A stretch of DNA of 64,000 bases, from contig NZ_JAAMPU010000107.1 in assembly GCF_012911565.1 (NCBI RefSeq), positions 124,001-188,000 on the forward strand, written 5' to 3'. Shown piece by piece: positions 8,925 to 16,670 of this stretch; position 1 is the stretch's first letter; each line of letters opens with the position of its first letter. Below the pieces are notes generated by a model. The model saw only the letters and a program-made list of their open reading frames with translations, searched no databases and had not been told where the DNA came from. Both the position numbers and the translations under genes were made by a program. This DNA comes from Flavobacterium silvaticum (GTDB lineage: Bacteria > Bacteroidota > Bacteroidia > Flavobacteriales > Flavobacteriaceae).

Positions 8925-8974
8925 GTTTACAAATTTCCTGTTTACAAAAATCCGTAAACACACAATTGGTAAAC
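8925..8974. repeat. Quadruple inverted/direct repeat element, copy A
   Basis: GTTTAC at 8925 and 8940 is followed by GTAAAC at 8954 and 8969, giving periods of 15, 14 and 15 bp. It is the hexamer variant of the element also found at 13571, 35975 and 45682. It lies between the end of tsaE and the start of ald, about 195 bp upstream of ald. The rest of the 281-nt gap holds no gene. Confidence 0.7.
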
Positions 8975-9010
8975 AGAATCATGTCAGCAAACAACAGTTT
9001 ACTTCATCAA

Positions 9011-9418
9011 TCAATCAATCGTAAGCTGCCTCTTCTCATCGGTCAAAATAAAAATCTTGACTTTGGTATGTTCGTCCGGAATCAGGTTCGGGATGTTTTC
9101 CGGCCATTCCACAAAGCACCAATGCCCGGAATACAGGTATTCGTCTATTCCAATATCATAGGCCTCCGATTCCGTCTTGAGTCGGTACATATCAAAATGA
9201 TATAATTTTTCATGAGGTGCAATACGGTATTCGTTCACAAGCGAAAACGTAGGCGAGCTTGTAGCGCCTTCAACTCCAAGGCTTCTGGCAACTTCCTTTA
9301 TAAGCGTGGTTTTTCCGACGCCCATTTCTCCATAGAACAGGACAACCTTATGCGGATTACTGTCTAAGATATATTTTGCTGCCAGATGTATTTCTTCCAG
9401 ATTATATTCAAAATGCAT
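9011..9418 (-). CDS. tsaE: tRNA threonylcarbamoyladenosine biosynthesis ATPase TsaE
   Basis: A 135-residue P-loop ATPase. The Walker A motif GEMGVGKTT is at residues 30-38 and is followed by the conserved TSSPTFSLVNEY and the FVEWPE segment. TsaE works with TsaB and TsaD to make t6A37 on ANN-decoding tRNAs in the cytoplasm. It starts 1 nt after the porX stop, so the two are translated from one mRNA. A short TCAA tandem tract crosses its stop codon. Confidence 0.92.
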   Translation of the reverse strand: MHFEYNLEEIHLAAKYILDSNPHKVVLFYGEMGVGKTTLIKEVARSLGVEGATSSPTFSLVNEYRIAPHEKLYHFDMYRLKTESEAYDIGIDEYLYSGHWCFVEWPENIPNLIPDEHTKVKIFILTDEKRQLTID

Positions 9419-9419
9419 T

Positions 9420-10973
9420 TTACTTCGGATTGAAAACCAAAAAAGGGATTATCATTTCTTCGAGCGAAACACCTCCATGCTGATACGTATTCCGGTAATA
9501 GCTAACGTAATGGTTGTAATTATTGACATAAGCCAGGAAGTCGTCGTTTTTGGCAAAGATAAAAGACGAACTCATGTTGATGGCCGGAAGCCCTATCGAG
9601 CGCGGATCTTTGACCGCATACACTTCTTTTTCCTCATAAGACAACGAACGCCCGGTTTTATACCGCAGGTTGAGGCTTGTATTTTTATCACCGATGACCT
9701 TGGACGGATTTTTTACGTTGATGGTTCCGTGATCTGTAGTGATGATCAGCTTGAAACCGAGTTGTTGTGCCTGCTGGATAATCTCAAGAAGCGGTGAGTT
9801 TTTGAACCAGCTTAATGTCAGCGAACGGTACGCTTTATCATCTGAGGCCAATTCCTTGACTACATCCATCTCTGTTTTAGCATGGGATAACATATCGATA
9901 AAATTGTACACCACAGTTACCAGATCATTGTCTTTATAAGACTTGAATGTCTCGGCCAATTTCTTTCCGCCTGCCAAATTCGTGATTTTAAAATAATCCT
10001 GTTTTATATTCAGGCCCAGACGTTTAAGATGAGCCGTTAAAAACTCTGCTTCATGTAAATTCTTTCCGCCTTCGTCAATGTCGTTCTTCCAGTATTGCGG
10101 GAATTGTTTCTCCATTTCGGTAGGAAGCAAACCTGAAAAAATCGCGTTTCTCGCATATTGGGTCGCCGTCGGAAGGATAGAATAGTATGGAATTTCCTTT
10201 TCCAGTTTGTAATGGTTGGCGACGACACTTTCAAACGCTTTCCATTGGTCGTAACGCAAATTGTCGATGACGACAAAAAGTACCGGACGTTCTTTTTTGG
10301 TGATTTCAGGAACCACGAGCTCACGGAACAGCGTATTTGACATGATTGGCTTATCCGCTTTCGGTGCGAACCAGTCTTCGTAGTTGCGTTCTATGAATTT
10401 GCCGAACTGTGAATTCGCCTCGGTCATTTGGGATTCCAAAATTTCCGTCATGCTCTGGTCTTCGATATCCTCGAGTTCCATTTCCCAGAAAATCAGTTTT
10501 TTGTAGGTATCGACCCATTCTTCCCAGGTGCGCACCATAGCCATTTCCATGGCGATCTTGCGGAATTCCTTTTGGTAATCGAGTGTCGTTTTTTCAGAAA
10601 CCAGACGTGAATTATCGAGGTTTTTTTTAAGCGACAATAAAATCTGGTTCGGGTTGACGGGCTTTATCAGATAGTCGGCAATCTTGGATCCGATAGCTTC
10701 CTCCATAATATATTCTTCCTCAGATTTCGTGATCATGACCACAGGCACCGAAGCCTTTTTCTCTTTAAGTTCACTAAGTACTTCAAGCCCGCTCATTCCC
10801 GGCATATTTTCGTCGAGAAATACGATATCGAAATTCTTTTCTTCGAATACATCTATTGCATCCGGCCCGTTGTTGCGTGTGGTTACCTGGTAATTTTTCT
10901 TTTCGAGGAACAATATGTGGGGTTTGAGCATGTCGATTTCGTCGTCAACCCAAAGGATCTGAATTTTATCCAT
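9420..10973 (-). CDS. porX: T9SS response regulator with alkaline-phosphatase-like domain, PorX
   Basis: A 517-residue protein with an N-terminal CheY-like receiver (residues 1-120; acidic pair Asp10/Asp11, phospho-acceptor Asp54 in FLDENMPG, and the lysine in LIKP near 104) and a C-terminal PglZ/alkaline-phosphatase superfamily domain (about 215-510; VIDNLRYDQW, TTDHG, QHGG). This architecture is characteristic of PorX, the regulator that controls type IX secretion genes in Porphyromonas together with the kinase PorY. PorY is not in the window. PorX heads the porX-tsaE-ald order common in flavobacteria. It supports the presence of the several T9SS substrates encoded nearby. Confidence 0.92.
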   Translation of the reverse strand: MDKIQILWVDDEIDMLKPHILFLEKKNYQVTTRNNGPDAIDVFEEKNFDIVFLDENMPGMSGLEVLSELKEKKASVPVVMITKSEEEYIMEEAIGSKIADYLIKPVNPNQILLSLKKNLDNSRLVSEKTTLDYQKEFRKIAMEMAMVRTWEEWVDTYKKLIFWEMELEDIEDQSMTEILESQMTEANSQFGKFIERNYEDWFAPKADKPIMSNTLFRELVVPEITKKERPVLFVVIDNLRYDQWKAFESVVANHYKLEKEIPYYSILPTATQYARNAIFSGLLPTEMEKQFPQYWKNDIDEGGKNLHEAEFLTAHLKRLGLNIKQDYFKITNLAGGKKLAETFKSYKDNDLVTVVYNFIDMLSHAKTEMDVVKELASDDKAYRSLTLSWFKNSPLLEIIQQAQQLGFKLIITTDHGTINVKNPSKVIGDKNTSLNLRYKTGRSLSYEEKEVYAVKDPRSIGLPAINMSSSFIFAKNDDFLAYVNNYNHYVSYYRNTYQHGGVSLEEMIIPFLVFNPK

Positions 10974-11291
10974 ACTAATTTGTCGTTTTATTGTGGAGGC
11001 AATTTAACATTTTGCGACAGGCGGTTTTCATAAAGTTGTTATAAGTTTTTGAGTATTACTGTGGCCCGATAGTACGGGCTTATAACGTAAATTTTAAATA
11101 GGTGACCCCAATTTGAGAAAGTTGACAAAAAACAAATGTGGCAAACTCCCGAATTTTAGAAGTTGCCACAAGAAAGCGAAACGGATCAACATTCAAAAGG
11201 AATGAGAAGTTTTAATTGCTGTCATTTGCATAGGTAAGTAATGCCTGTGGGCTTCCTGAAATAAAGAGACTGGAAGCCGGATTTTATTCCG
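10974..11291. other. Intergenic region with an isolated hairpin
   Basis: These 318 nt hold no convincing gene. A perfect 8-bp inverted repeat, TGTGGCAA at 11137-11144 and TTGCCACA at 11163-11170, has an 18-nt loop and no T tract. It lies downstream of the PhnB-like gene (on its strand) and upstream of porX, where it could be a hairpin at the end of the former transcript or an operator. Nothing else stands out. Confidence 0.45.
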
Positions 11292-11717
11292 TTATGAATT
11301 AGGATCAAAATCTATCATCCATTCGATGCCATATTTATCCCTGAACATTCCAAAGTATGAACCCCAGGGACTTTCCGCGATTGGCACTTCGATTTGCCCG
11401 CCTTCCGAAAGTCCGTTGAATAAGTTGTCGGCTTCCGCTTTGCTTTGGGCACTGATGGAAATTTTACTTCTGTTTTCATTTTCGTTCGTACGCCCGAGAA
11501 ATTCCGGAACATCATTGGCCATCAACATATTTTGACCAATAGGTAAAGCAATGTGCATTATTTTATTGGCATCGTTTTCCGTGACCGGGAATTCAGTACC
11601 CGCTAAATCTTTGAAACGCATGATTTTGGTGAATTCACCACCAAATACCGATTTGTAGAAATGGAATGCTTCCTCTGCATTTCCGTTGAAGTTGATGTGT
11701 GGATTTATAATTGCCAT
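11292..11717 (-). CDS. PhnB-like VOC superfamily protein
   Basis: A 141-residue protein of the glyoxalase/VOC fold, PhnB-like subgroup, recognisable from INPHINFNGNAEEAFHFYKSVFGGEF at the start and SPWGSYFGMFRDKYGIEWMIDF at the end. It is probably cytoplasmic and dimeric. Members vary in activity and many bind a metal or a small ligand; no substrate can be assigned. It stands alone, 67 nt downstream of the YceI gene on the same strand. Confidence 0.85.
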   Translation of the reverse strand: MAIINPHINFNGNAEEAFHFYKSVFGGEFTKIMRFKDLAGTEFPVTENDANKIMHIALPIGQNMLMANDVPEFLGRTNENENRSKISISAQSKAEADNLFNGLSEGGQIEVPIAESPWGSYFGMFRDKYGIEWMIDFDPNS

Positions 11718-11784
11718 ACTATAATTTTGATATTCACAACTGTATTATCATCATTAAATTTAAGGCTTTTATGGATGCAGCAGT

Positions 11785-12411
11785 CTATTTTTTTGCTACA
11801 ATCTTAATATGGAATTCAATGTAATCGGATATGGTTTGATCCGCCAGATTATCATAGAACTTCCCCGATTTATATCTCACATCCCACAATGTCCGATCAA
11901 TGGCCAGATAGCCGCTTAAGTTGACAATCCCGTCCCTGGTTTCCAATTTGGCAGCAAAACTGACCGGTTGCGTGATGCCTCTTATCGTCAGGTTTCCTGT
12001 AATGTTCCTGCTCTCGGCATTTTGGGTAAGTACGATTTTAGAAAGTGGAAATTTTTTGACATCAAAAAAATCAGGGCCTTTTAAATGTTTAATAAGGCCA
12101 TTATCCCGTTCATGGTTTTCATCTTCAATTGTATTCATGTCGATTTCAGCCGTACCGCCTACAATTCGATTGTTATCAATCATCAGTTCTCCTTTTGAAA
12201 TATGGACATATCCGGCATGACTGTTCGAACCAACCAGGTTCGAACCTTTCCATGTTACGACAGTTTGCGTTGTGTCTATACTGTATTTTTGGCCTTGGGA
12301 TAAGGAACCCGAGGATGCGTTGTCATTATTTTCCTGTTTAGGCCCTTTGCAACCCAAAATTAAAATGGAGAGGCATAAAATGGAATAAGTGATGGATGTC
12401 TTAGTGTTCAT
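11785..12411 (-). CDS. YceI-family lipoprotein
   Basis: A 208-residue protein with a lipobox (ILGC, Cys21) and a YceI domain (about residues 45-205), an extended beta-barrel that binds long isoprenoid lipids in characterised members. The signatures DTTQTVVTWKGSNLVGSNSHAGYVHI and ITGNLTIRGITQPVSF are clear. Lipidation predicts attachment to the inner or outer membrane. The gene is divergent from the membrane-anchored regulator at 12620, and an (AATC)5 tract lies directly upstream (see findings). Confidence 0.88.
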   Translation of the reverse strand: MNTKTSITYSILCLSILILGCKGPKQENNDNASSGSLSQGQKYSIDTTQTVVTWKGSNLVGSNSHAGYVHISKGELMIDNNRIVGGTAEIDMNTIEDENHERDNGLIKHLKGPDFFDVKKFPLSKIVLTQNAESRNITGNLTIRGITQPVSFAAKLETRDGIVNLSGYLAIDRTLWDVRYKSGKFYDNLADQTISDYIEFHIKIVAKK

Positions 12412-12415
12412 AGTG

Positions 12416-12447
12416 AAAAATTAGATTGATTGATTGATTGATTGAAA
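12416..12447 (-). promoter_or_regulatory. Possible promoter with tetranucleotide repeat spacer
   Basis: On the minus strand TTTC (12447-12444) is followed by exactly five AATC units (12443-12424) and then TAATTTTT (12423-12416), one base from the TAnnTTTG consensus. The repeat therefore forms a 20-nt spacer. The box ends only 4 nt before the YceI ATG, so the mRNA would be almost leaderless. This makes the promoter reading uncertain. Confidence 0.4.
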
Positions 12448-12570
12448 CTCGTTGGCAAATGATTTTTTAAATTAGCGGCACATGTCATCTGGCTATTTTT
12501 GACTTCAAAGTCAATAAATACCCGTAAACAGGTTCGGCGAACTTACCTTGATAATTTCGGTACCTGGAGA

Positions 12571-12607
12571 TTTGGTTTGTAAATAAGAATGTAAACTTTG
12601 TAAATAA
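12571..12607 (+). promoter_or_regulatory. Promoter region with 21-bp spaced direct repeat
   Basis: TTTG at 12571-12574, a 17-nt gap, then TAAACTTTG (12592-12600), a -7 box with one extra base. Overlapping it are two copies of TTTGTAAATAA (12576-12586 and 12597-12607), spaced 21 bp or two helical turns. This is a likely operator for the regulator encoded next. Confidence 0.5.
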
Positions 12608-12619
12608 AAAAGTGACACT

Positions 12620-13501
12620 ATGATTAATAGCCGAAATCTCATGCCAGGTAAAGGCCGGTACTTTTTTGGAATCCTGCTGCTTTTATTTATTTCTGTGGCC
12701 TGCGCCGCTTTCAGCCTCACTGATCGTAACGACTATACTGTATCAAGAAGAGAAGTTTTGCTTCGCCGGCTCGGGCATGAAATACTGCTGCAGTCGGGCG
12801 ACAGTATATCGCGCGTTCTTCCGGTAAAAAAAATATCCGAAAACGAGTACCAGATCCGGTTTGAGGATGAGTTTACTTTTCAACCCGACTCTCTGGTAAA
12901 TACTACCCGTTATTTGTTGGCCAAAGATCCCTTGTCAAGTGACTATATTGTTCAGGTACTGAACAAGGACGGCTCCGGTATAGCTTACGGATATGCCATA
13001 TCGAAAAATAATAAAGAAGATGACATTATTTCCTGTACAGGCAGAAAACAGCCCAAGGCACATTATGTGATCAACATTAAATTTGAACCGACAGGCATTA
13101 ATGCAACAGCCAATGGATATCTTTTGGGGAGCCTGCCACTTTTGGCTTTTGTCGGATTTATTTTTTTAAGATCAGTCAAGCCGCCAAAAGCCTCAACAGG
13201 CGGTACACTGACTTTGGGATCGACATTATTTGACATAATGACTCGTAAACTTATTGTAGGTGGAGAAACCACAGAGCTGACCAGGACTGAAGCCCGTGTA
13301 CTGCATATTTTTGCATTGTCGCCCAATGAGATCATAGAGCGAAGCCGGCTCCAGAAAGAGATATGGGAAGATGAAGGAGTCATTGTGGGCCGAAGCCTCG
13401 ATATGTTCATATCAAAACTTAGAAAAAAACTGGAACTTGATCCGAATATCAAAATCGCTGTCATACGCGGGAAAGGCTATAGACTTGAAATTGGCATTTA
13501 A
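12620..13501 (+). CDS. Membrane-anchored winged-helix transcriptional regulator
   Basis: A 293-residue protein with an N-terminal membrane segment (about residues 14-34), an extracytoplasmic region (35-165), a second membrane segment (about 168-185, LLGSLPLLAFVGFIF) and a C-terminal OmpR/PhoB-type winged helix (about 200-293, ELTRTEARVLHIFALSPNEI... and RGKGYRLE). This places the DNA-binding domain in the cytoplasm and a sensor domain in the periplasm, like ToxR/CadC but with the order reversed. Such one-component regulators are frequent in flavobacteria. The signal is unknown. Divergent orientation suggests it may control the YceI lipoprotein gene and itself. Confidence 0.8.
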   Translation: MINSRNLMPGKGRYFFGILLLLFISVACAAFSLTDRNDYTVSRREVLLRRLGHEILLQSGDSISRVLPVKKISENEYQIRFEDEFTFQPDSLVNTTRYLLAKDPLSSDYIVQVLNKDGSGIAYGYAISKNNKEDDIISCTGRKQPKAHYVINIKFEPTGINATANGYLLGSLPLLAFVGFIFLRSVKPPKASTGGTLTLGSTLFDIMTRKLIVGGETTELTRTEARVLHIFALSPNEIIERSRLQKEIWEDEGVIVGRSLDMFISKLRKKLELDPNIKIAVIRGKGYRLEIGI

Positions 13502-13570
13502 AATTCTTTTTGTTCAACTGCACTGATCATATTATTTACGATTGCTGTCCAAAATAGAACCGTAAAGTTT

Positions 13571-13620
13571 GTTACGCAATTTCCGGTTACGTAAAAAAGC
13601 GTAACACATAGTTACGTAAC
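13571..13620. repeat. Quadruple inverted/direct repeat element, copy B
   Basis: GTTAC at 13571 and 13586 is followed by GTAAC at 13601 and 13616, each exactly 15 bp after the last. An extra GTTAC at 13611 makes the end read GTTACGTAAC. The element lies in the convergent gap between the winged-helix regulator and the OmpA-family gene. Confidence 0.75.
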
Positions 13621-13690
13621 GAAAATCAACAGGATAAAAATGGTGAAGAAACGTGGCGGGCGAAAATACCGCGACTTAAGTCGGGCAAAT

Positions 13691-13720
13691 AAAAAAAGGC
13701 GCCCATTACGGACGCCTCTT
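13691..13720 (-). terminator. Terminator of the adhesin/SprF/OmpA operon
   Basis: On the minus strand a GC-rich stem (AGGCG/CGCCT extended by CC/GG with one mismatch) with a short loop is followed by seven T residues. It lies about 60 nt after the OmpA-family stop codon. Confidence 0.75.
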
Positions 13721-13747
13721 TCAACATAAGCCTAAAATTATTCAATT

Positions 13748-13773
13748 GATAACAGTTACTGTTATCCGTTAAC
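13748..13773 (-). repeat. Palindrome containing a post-stop repeat, copy 3
   Basis: GATAACAGT-T-ACTGTTATC (13748-13766) is a perfect 19-nt palindrome. The overlapping minus-strand sequence GTTAACGGATAACAGT (13773-13758) recurs after efp and sucD. It begins 4 nt past the OmpA-family stop codon. Confidence 0.55.
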
Positions 13774-13777
13774 CATT

Positions 13778-15721
13778 TTACAAAGCGGTAATCACAAATA
13801 AACTTCTGCGGTTGGCCTGGTGCTCGTCTTCTGAACACTCAACACCATCGGAGCATTTGTTTACCAATTGTGATTCACCGTAGCCTTTTGCGGTCAATCT
13901 GTGTTTGGCTACACCGTGAGATAGCAACCATTTCAACGTGGACTGGGCACGACGGTCAGACAGCTTCTGGTTGTATTTGGCAGTTCCGCGGCTGTCGGTA
14001 TGAGACTGGATATCCAGTTTCATGGTCGGGTTTTTCTCAAGTACGTCAAGTATCTTGGCCAGATCGACTGCTGCATCGTTGCGGATGTCAGATTTGTCGA
14101 AGTCAAAATAAATCAGTCGGATCTTGAACGCATCGGCCAGGTTGTCGCCAACTTTTACGGCTTGTACAACCGGATCGAGAAGGAACGGAAGTTCGGTCTT
14201 GTCTTTATCGGACGTGATGATTACCGGAACTTCTTTGGTGATGTATCCTTCAGCCTCAGCCTTCACATAATACTTCTTACCGGTTTCCACTTCGCCAAGG
14301 TCGTATTTGCCCTGAGCATCAGATTTAACCGTTTTGATTACCTTGAAATTCTCGTCGCTCAACGTGATCGTCGCGTTTGGAATGGCTGCGGTCGTATTGA
14401 CATCTTCTGTCTTACCTACAAGCTGCTGGACTTTTTTCATATCCAGTTTCTTGGTCTCGACGAATTTGTAGATGTCATCCGAACCTTTTCCACCATCACG
14501 GTTAGAACTCAGGAAACCTTTGCGTGTCTCGCTGTTTATATAGTAAGCGAAGTCATCCTTAGGACTGTTCGCATCGGCACCCACGTTGAAGATTTCACCG
14601 AATGCGCCTTTGTCGTCCAGTTTGGAAACAAAGATGTCGAAACCTCCAAGGCCCGGATATCCGTCAGATGAGAAGTAAAGCTCGTTATCACCACTCATAA
14701 AAGGGAAGGACTCACGGCCCGGTGTGTTGATCGAAGCACCCAGGTTTTCCGGCGCACCGAACGTACCATCGGCACCAACAGAAACCTTATACAAATCGGA
14801 ACCTCCAAAACCGCCTGGCATATCTGATGCAAAATACATCGTCTTTCCATCAGGACTCAATGATGGATGGGCCACACTGTAGTCGTTGCTGTCGAAAGGA
14901 ACTTCTTTCGGATCTGACCACACAGAATCTTTGAGCGTTGCCCAATAGATCTTTAGGTTCGTCTTGTTCTTGGCATCGCGGCCACGTGTTCCGTTGAAGT
15001 TATTCCGTGTGAAATACATGGTTTTTCCGTCTTTGGTAAAAGCGGCTGAACCTTCATGGAAACGCGTCTTTACAGATCCTTTCAATTTCTGTGCATCGCT
15101 TAGTGTTCCGTCCGGAGTCAAAATGGCTTCGTAAAAATTGGTCAGGTATTTACCATCCCAACGATCGGTACGCTTGGCGAAGTTTCCGGTATCACGTGCC
15201 GTTGTGAAAACCATCTTGTTGCCCCATACGGCAGAACCGTAATCGGATGCAGACGAGTTGATTCCGGCATCTTCCAATTTGTATCGGCCCGAATTCTTGG
15301 CAATCACCTCGCGGTAATTCTTTTGGGCGTTGTACAATTTAGAGCGCGGATCAGATGCGTTCTTCGACGCGAACGTGGCAAGCATCTGGTCGCCCTTGGC
15401 GTTATCACCCGTAGCTTTAAGCGATTGGGCATAACGATAGTAATATTCCGGTGCAACATCCTGCGACATGGCGAAGAGTTCACCGTACCATTTGGCCGCA
15501 TTCGTGAAATCCGACTGGAAATAGTAGGAATCGGCCAGGTTCTGAAGCAATGCCGGATTCTTATATCCTTTGTTGGCAATGCGTTCGTAGGTTTTGATAG
15601 CGTCTACGTAGGCGTATTTCTCGAAATTCTTGTTAGCGCGTTTCTCGGCACCTTCCTGGGCGTAGAGAGACGTAACAGAGAACAGGCCTGCGAGTGCGAT
15701 ATGTACGAGTCTATTTTTCAT
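13778..15721 (-). CDS. OmpA-family protein with TPR and PD40 repeats
   Basis: A 647-residue protein: signal peptide (1-21), TPR-like helices (about 25-120), WD40-like PD40 beta-propeller repeats (about 180-420; repeated SPDGKTMYFASD / GGSDLYKV patterns), a carboxypeptidase-regulatory-like beta domain (about 445-515) and a C-terminal OmpA peptidoglycan-binding domain (about 535-645; YFDFDKSDIRNDA, SHTDSRG). In flavobacteria this family is encoded after PorP/SprF partners of large T9SS surface proteins and probably anchors the complex to the cell wall; PorE is a related T9SS component. The frame allows an ATG at 15730, but 15721 (MKNRLVHI) gives a cleaner signal peptide. It is the last gene of a three-gene operon. 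Confidence 0.85.
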   Translation of the reverse strand: MKNRLVHIALAGLFSVTSLYAQEGAEKRANKNFEKYAYVDAIKTYERIANKGYKNPALLQNLADSYYFQSDFTNAAKWYGELFAMSQDVAPEYYYRYAQSLKATGDNAKGDQMLATFASKNASDPRSKLYNAQKNYREVIAKNSGRYKLEDAGINSSASDYGSAVWGNKMVFTTARDTGNFAKRTDRWDGKYLTNFYEAILTPDGTLSDAQKLKGSVKTRFHEGSAAFTKDGKTMYFTRNNFNGTRGRDAKNKTNLKIYWATLKDSVWSDPKEVPFDSNDYSVAHPSLSPDGKTMYFASDMPGGFGGSDLYKVSVGADGTFGAPENLGASINTPGRESFPFMSGDNELYFSSDGYPGLGGFDIFVSKLDDKGAFGEIFNVGADANSPKDDFAYYINSETRKGFLSSNRDGGKGSDDIYKFVETKKLDMKKVQQLVGKTEDVNTTAAIPNATITLSDENFKVIKTVKSDAQGKYDLGEVETGKKYYVKAEAEGYITKEVPVIITSDKDKTELPFLLDPVVQAVKVGDNLADAFKIRLIYFDFDKSDIRNDAAVDLAKILDVLEKNPTMKLDIQSHTDSRGTAKYNQKLSDRRAQSTLKWLLSHGVAKHRLTAKGYGESQLVNKCSDGVECSEDEHQANRRSLFVITAL

Positions 15722-15731
15722 GATATACATA

Positions 15732-16646
15732 TTAGAAGAATCTTGGGGTAACTAAATCTTTGTACTTGCGGACCAGTTCGAAACGCAGGTAGATTTCATG
15801 CGAACCTGAACTGTAGTTTTTCAAACGCGTGGTTTCCATATCGTAGGCGTAACCCAGCATAAGGCCATCGGTAATCTGGATACCGGCCATGGCGCTCCAT
15901 GCTGCATCCCAACGATAGGCTGCTCCAAGCGTGAACTTGTCGATAAACATAGCATTCAGTGAGATATCTGCCTGAAGCGGTGCACCTTGTACTGCTTTGA
16001 GCAATAGGGCAGGCTTCAGTTTGGTTGACGGACTCACGTCGAATACATAACCTCCTATAAGGTAGTAGTGCATTTTGGCTTTGCTGACTTCTACGTTGTT
16101 GTCGTCGTACTGAAACTGCTGGAGCAATCTCGGAACCGAAAGACCTACATAGTAGTTATCACCGTGTAAGTAAGCACCTGCACCAATGTTCGGTGACAGT
16201 TTGCTGTTGTAGCTCTGCAGGTTCGGATCTGATGCATTCGACGGATCGAGTTTGTTTACATCAAGAGAGAAAAAATCCGCAGATCCTTTGATACCGAAGG
16301 ACAACTTGGTGGTTTCACCCATTGGTACGGTATACGAGATGTCTACATTGAACGTGCTCTGGTCTGTAGGTCCTATCTGATCATTGATGAATCCAAGACC
16401 GAGACCTAAACGGCTGTTGCCTATTGGTGTGTTGAGGGAAAAAGCACCGGTTTTTGGCGCTCCGTCCAAACCGACCCACTGGGTACGGTACAGTCCGAAG
16501 AAACTCATGGCACCACGTGAACCAGCATAAGCAGGGTTAATGTTCACGGTGTTGTACATGTATTCGGTATACTGTGCATCCTGCTGGGCAAAACTTGCGA
16601 TTCCCGTCAGCAGCATGGCGAAAAGTATGATTTTATTTTTCATCAT
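15732..16646 (-). CDS. PorP/SprF-family outer-membrane protein
   Basis: A 304-residue outer-membrane protein with a signal peptide (about residues 1-20, ending SFAQQ) and the family opening QDAQYTEYMYNTVNINPAYAGSRG. PorP/SprF proteins work with type IX secretion to export or attach one partner surface protein, usually encoded next to them; in Flavobacterium johnsoniae SprF is needed for SprB on the surface. Here the partner is clearly the 1388-residue protein just upstream (24-nt gap). The OmpA-family gene follows closely. Confidence 0.9.
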   Translation of the reverse strand: MMKNKIILFAMLLTGIASFAQQDAQYTEYMYNTVNINPAYAGSRGAMSFFGLYRTQWVGLDGAPKTGAFSLNTPIGNSRLGLGLGFINDQIGPTDQSTFNVDISYTVPMGETTKLSFGIKGSADFFSLDVNKLDPSNASDPNLQSYNSKLSPNIGAGAYLHGDNYYVGLSVPRLLQQFQYDDNNVEVSKAKMHYYLIGGYVFDVSPSTKLKPALLLKAVQGAPLQADISLNAMFIDKFTLGAAYRWDAAWSAMAGIQITDGLMLGYAYDMETTRLKNYSSGSHEIYLRFELVRKYKDLVTPRFF

Positions 16647-16670
16647 TTCTTGTTTTTAGATTTGGGGGTA

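Noticed and set aside
9007..9020. Phase-variable TCAA repeat at the tsaE stop codon
   Set aside because: Only about 3.5 units, and slippage would merely change the last residues of an essential protein.
12220..12250. tRNA-like T-arm sequence (GTTCGAACC)
   Set aside because: It is an inverted repeat inside the YceI coding sequence with no cloverleaf around it.
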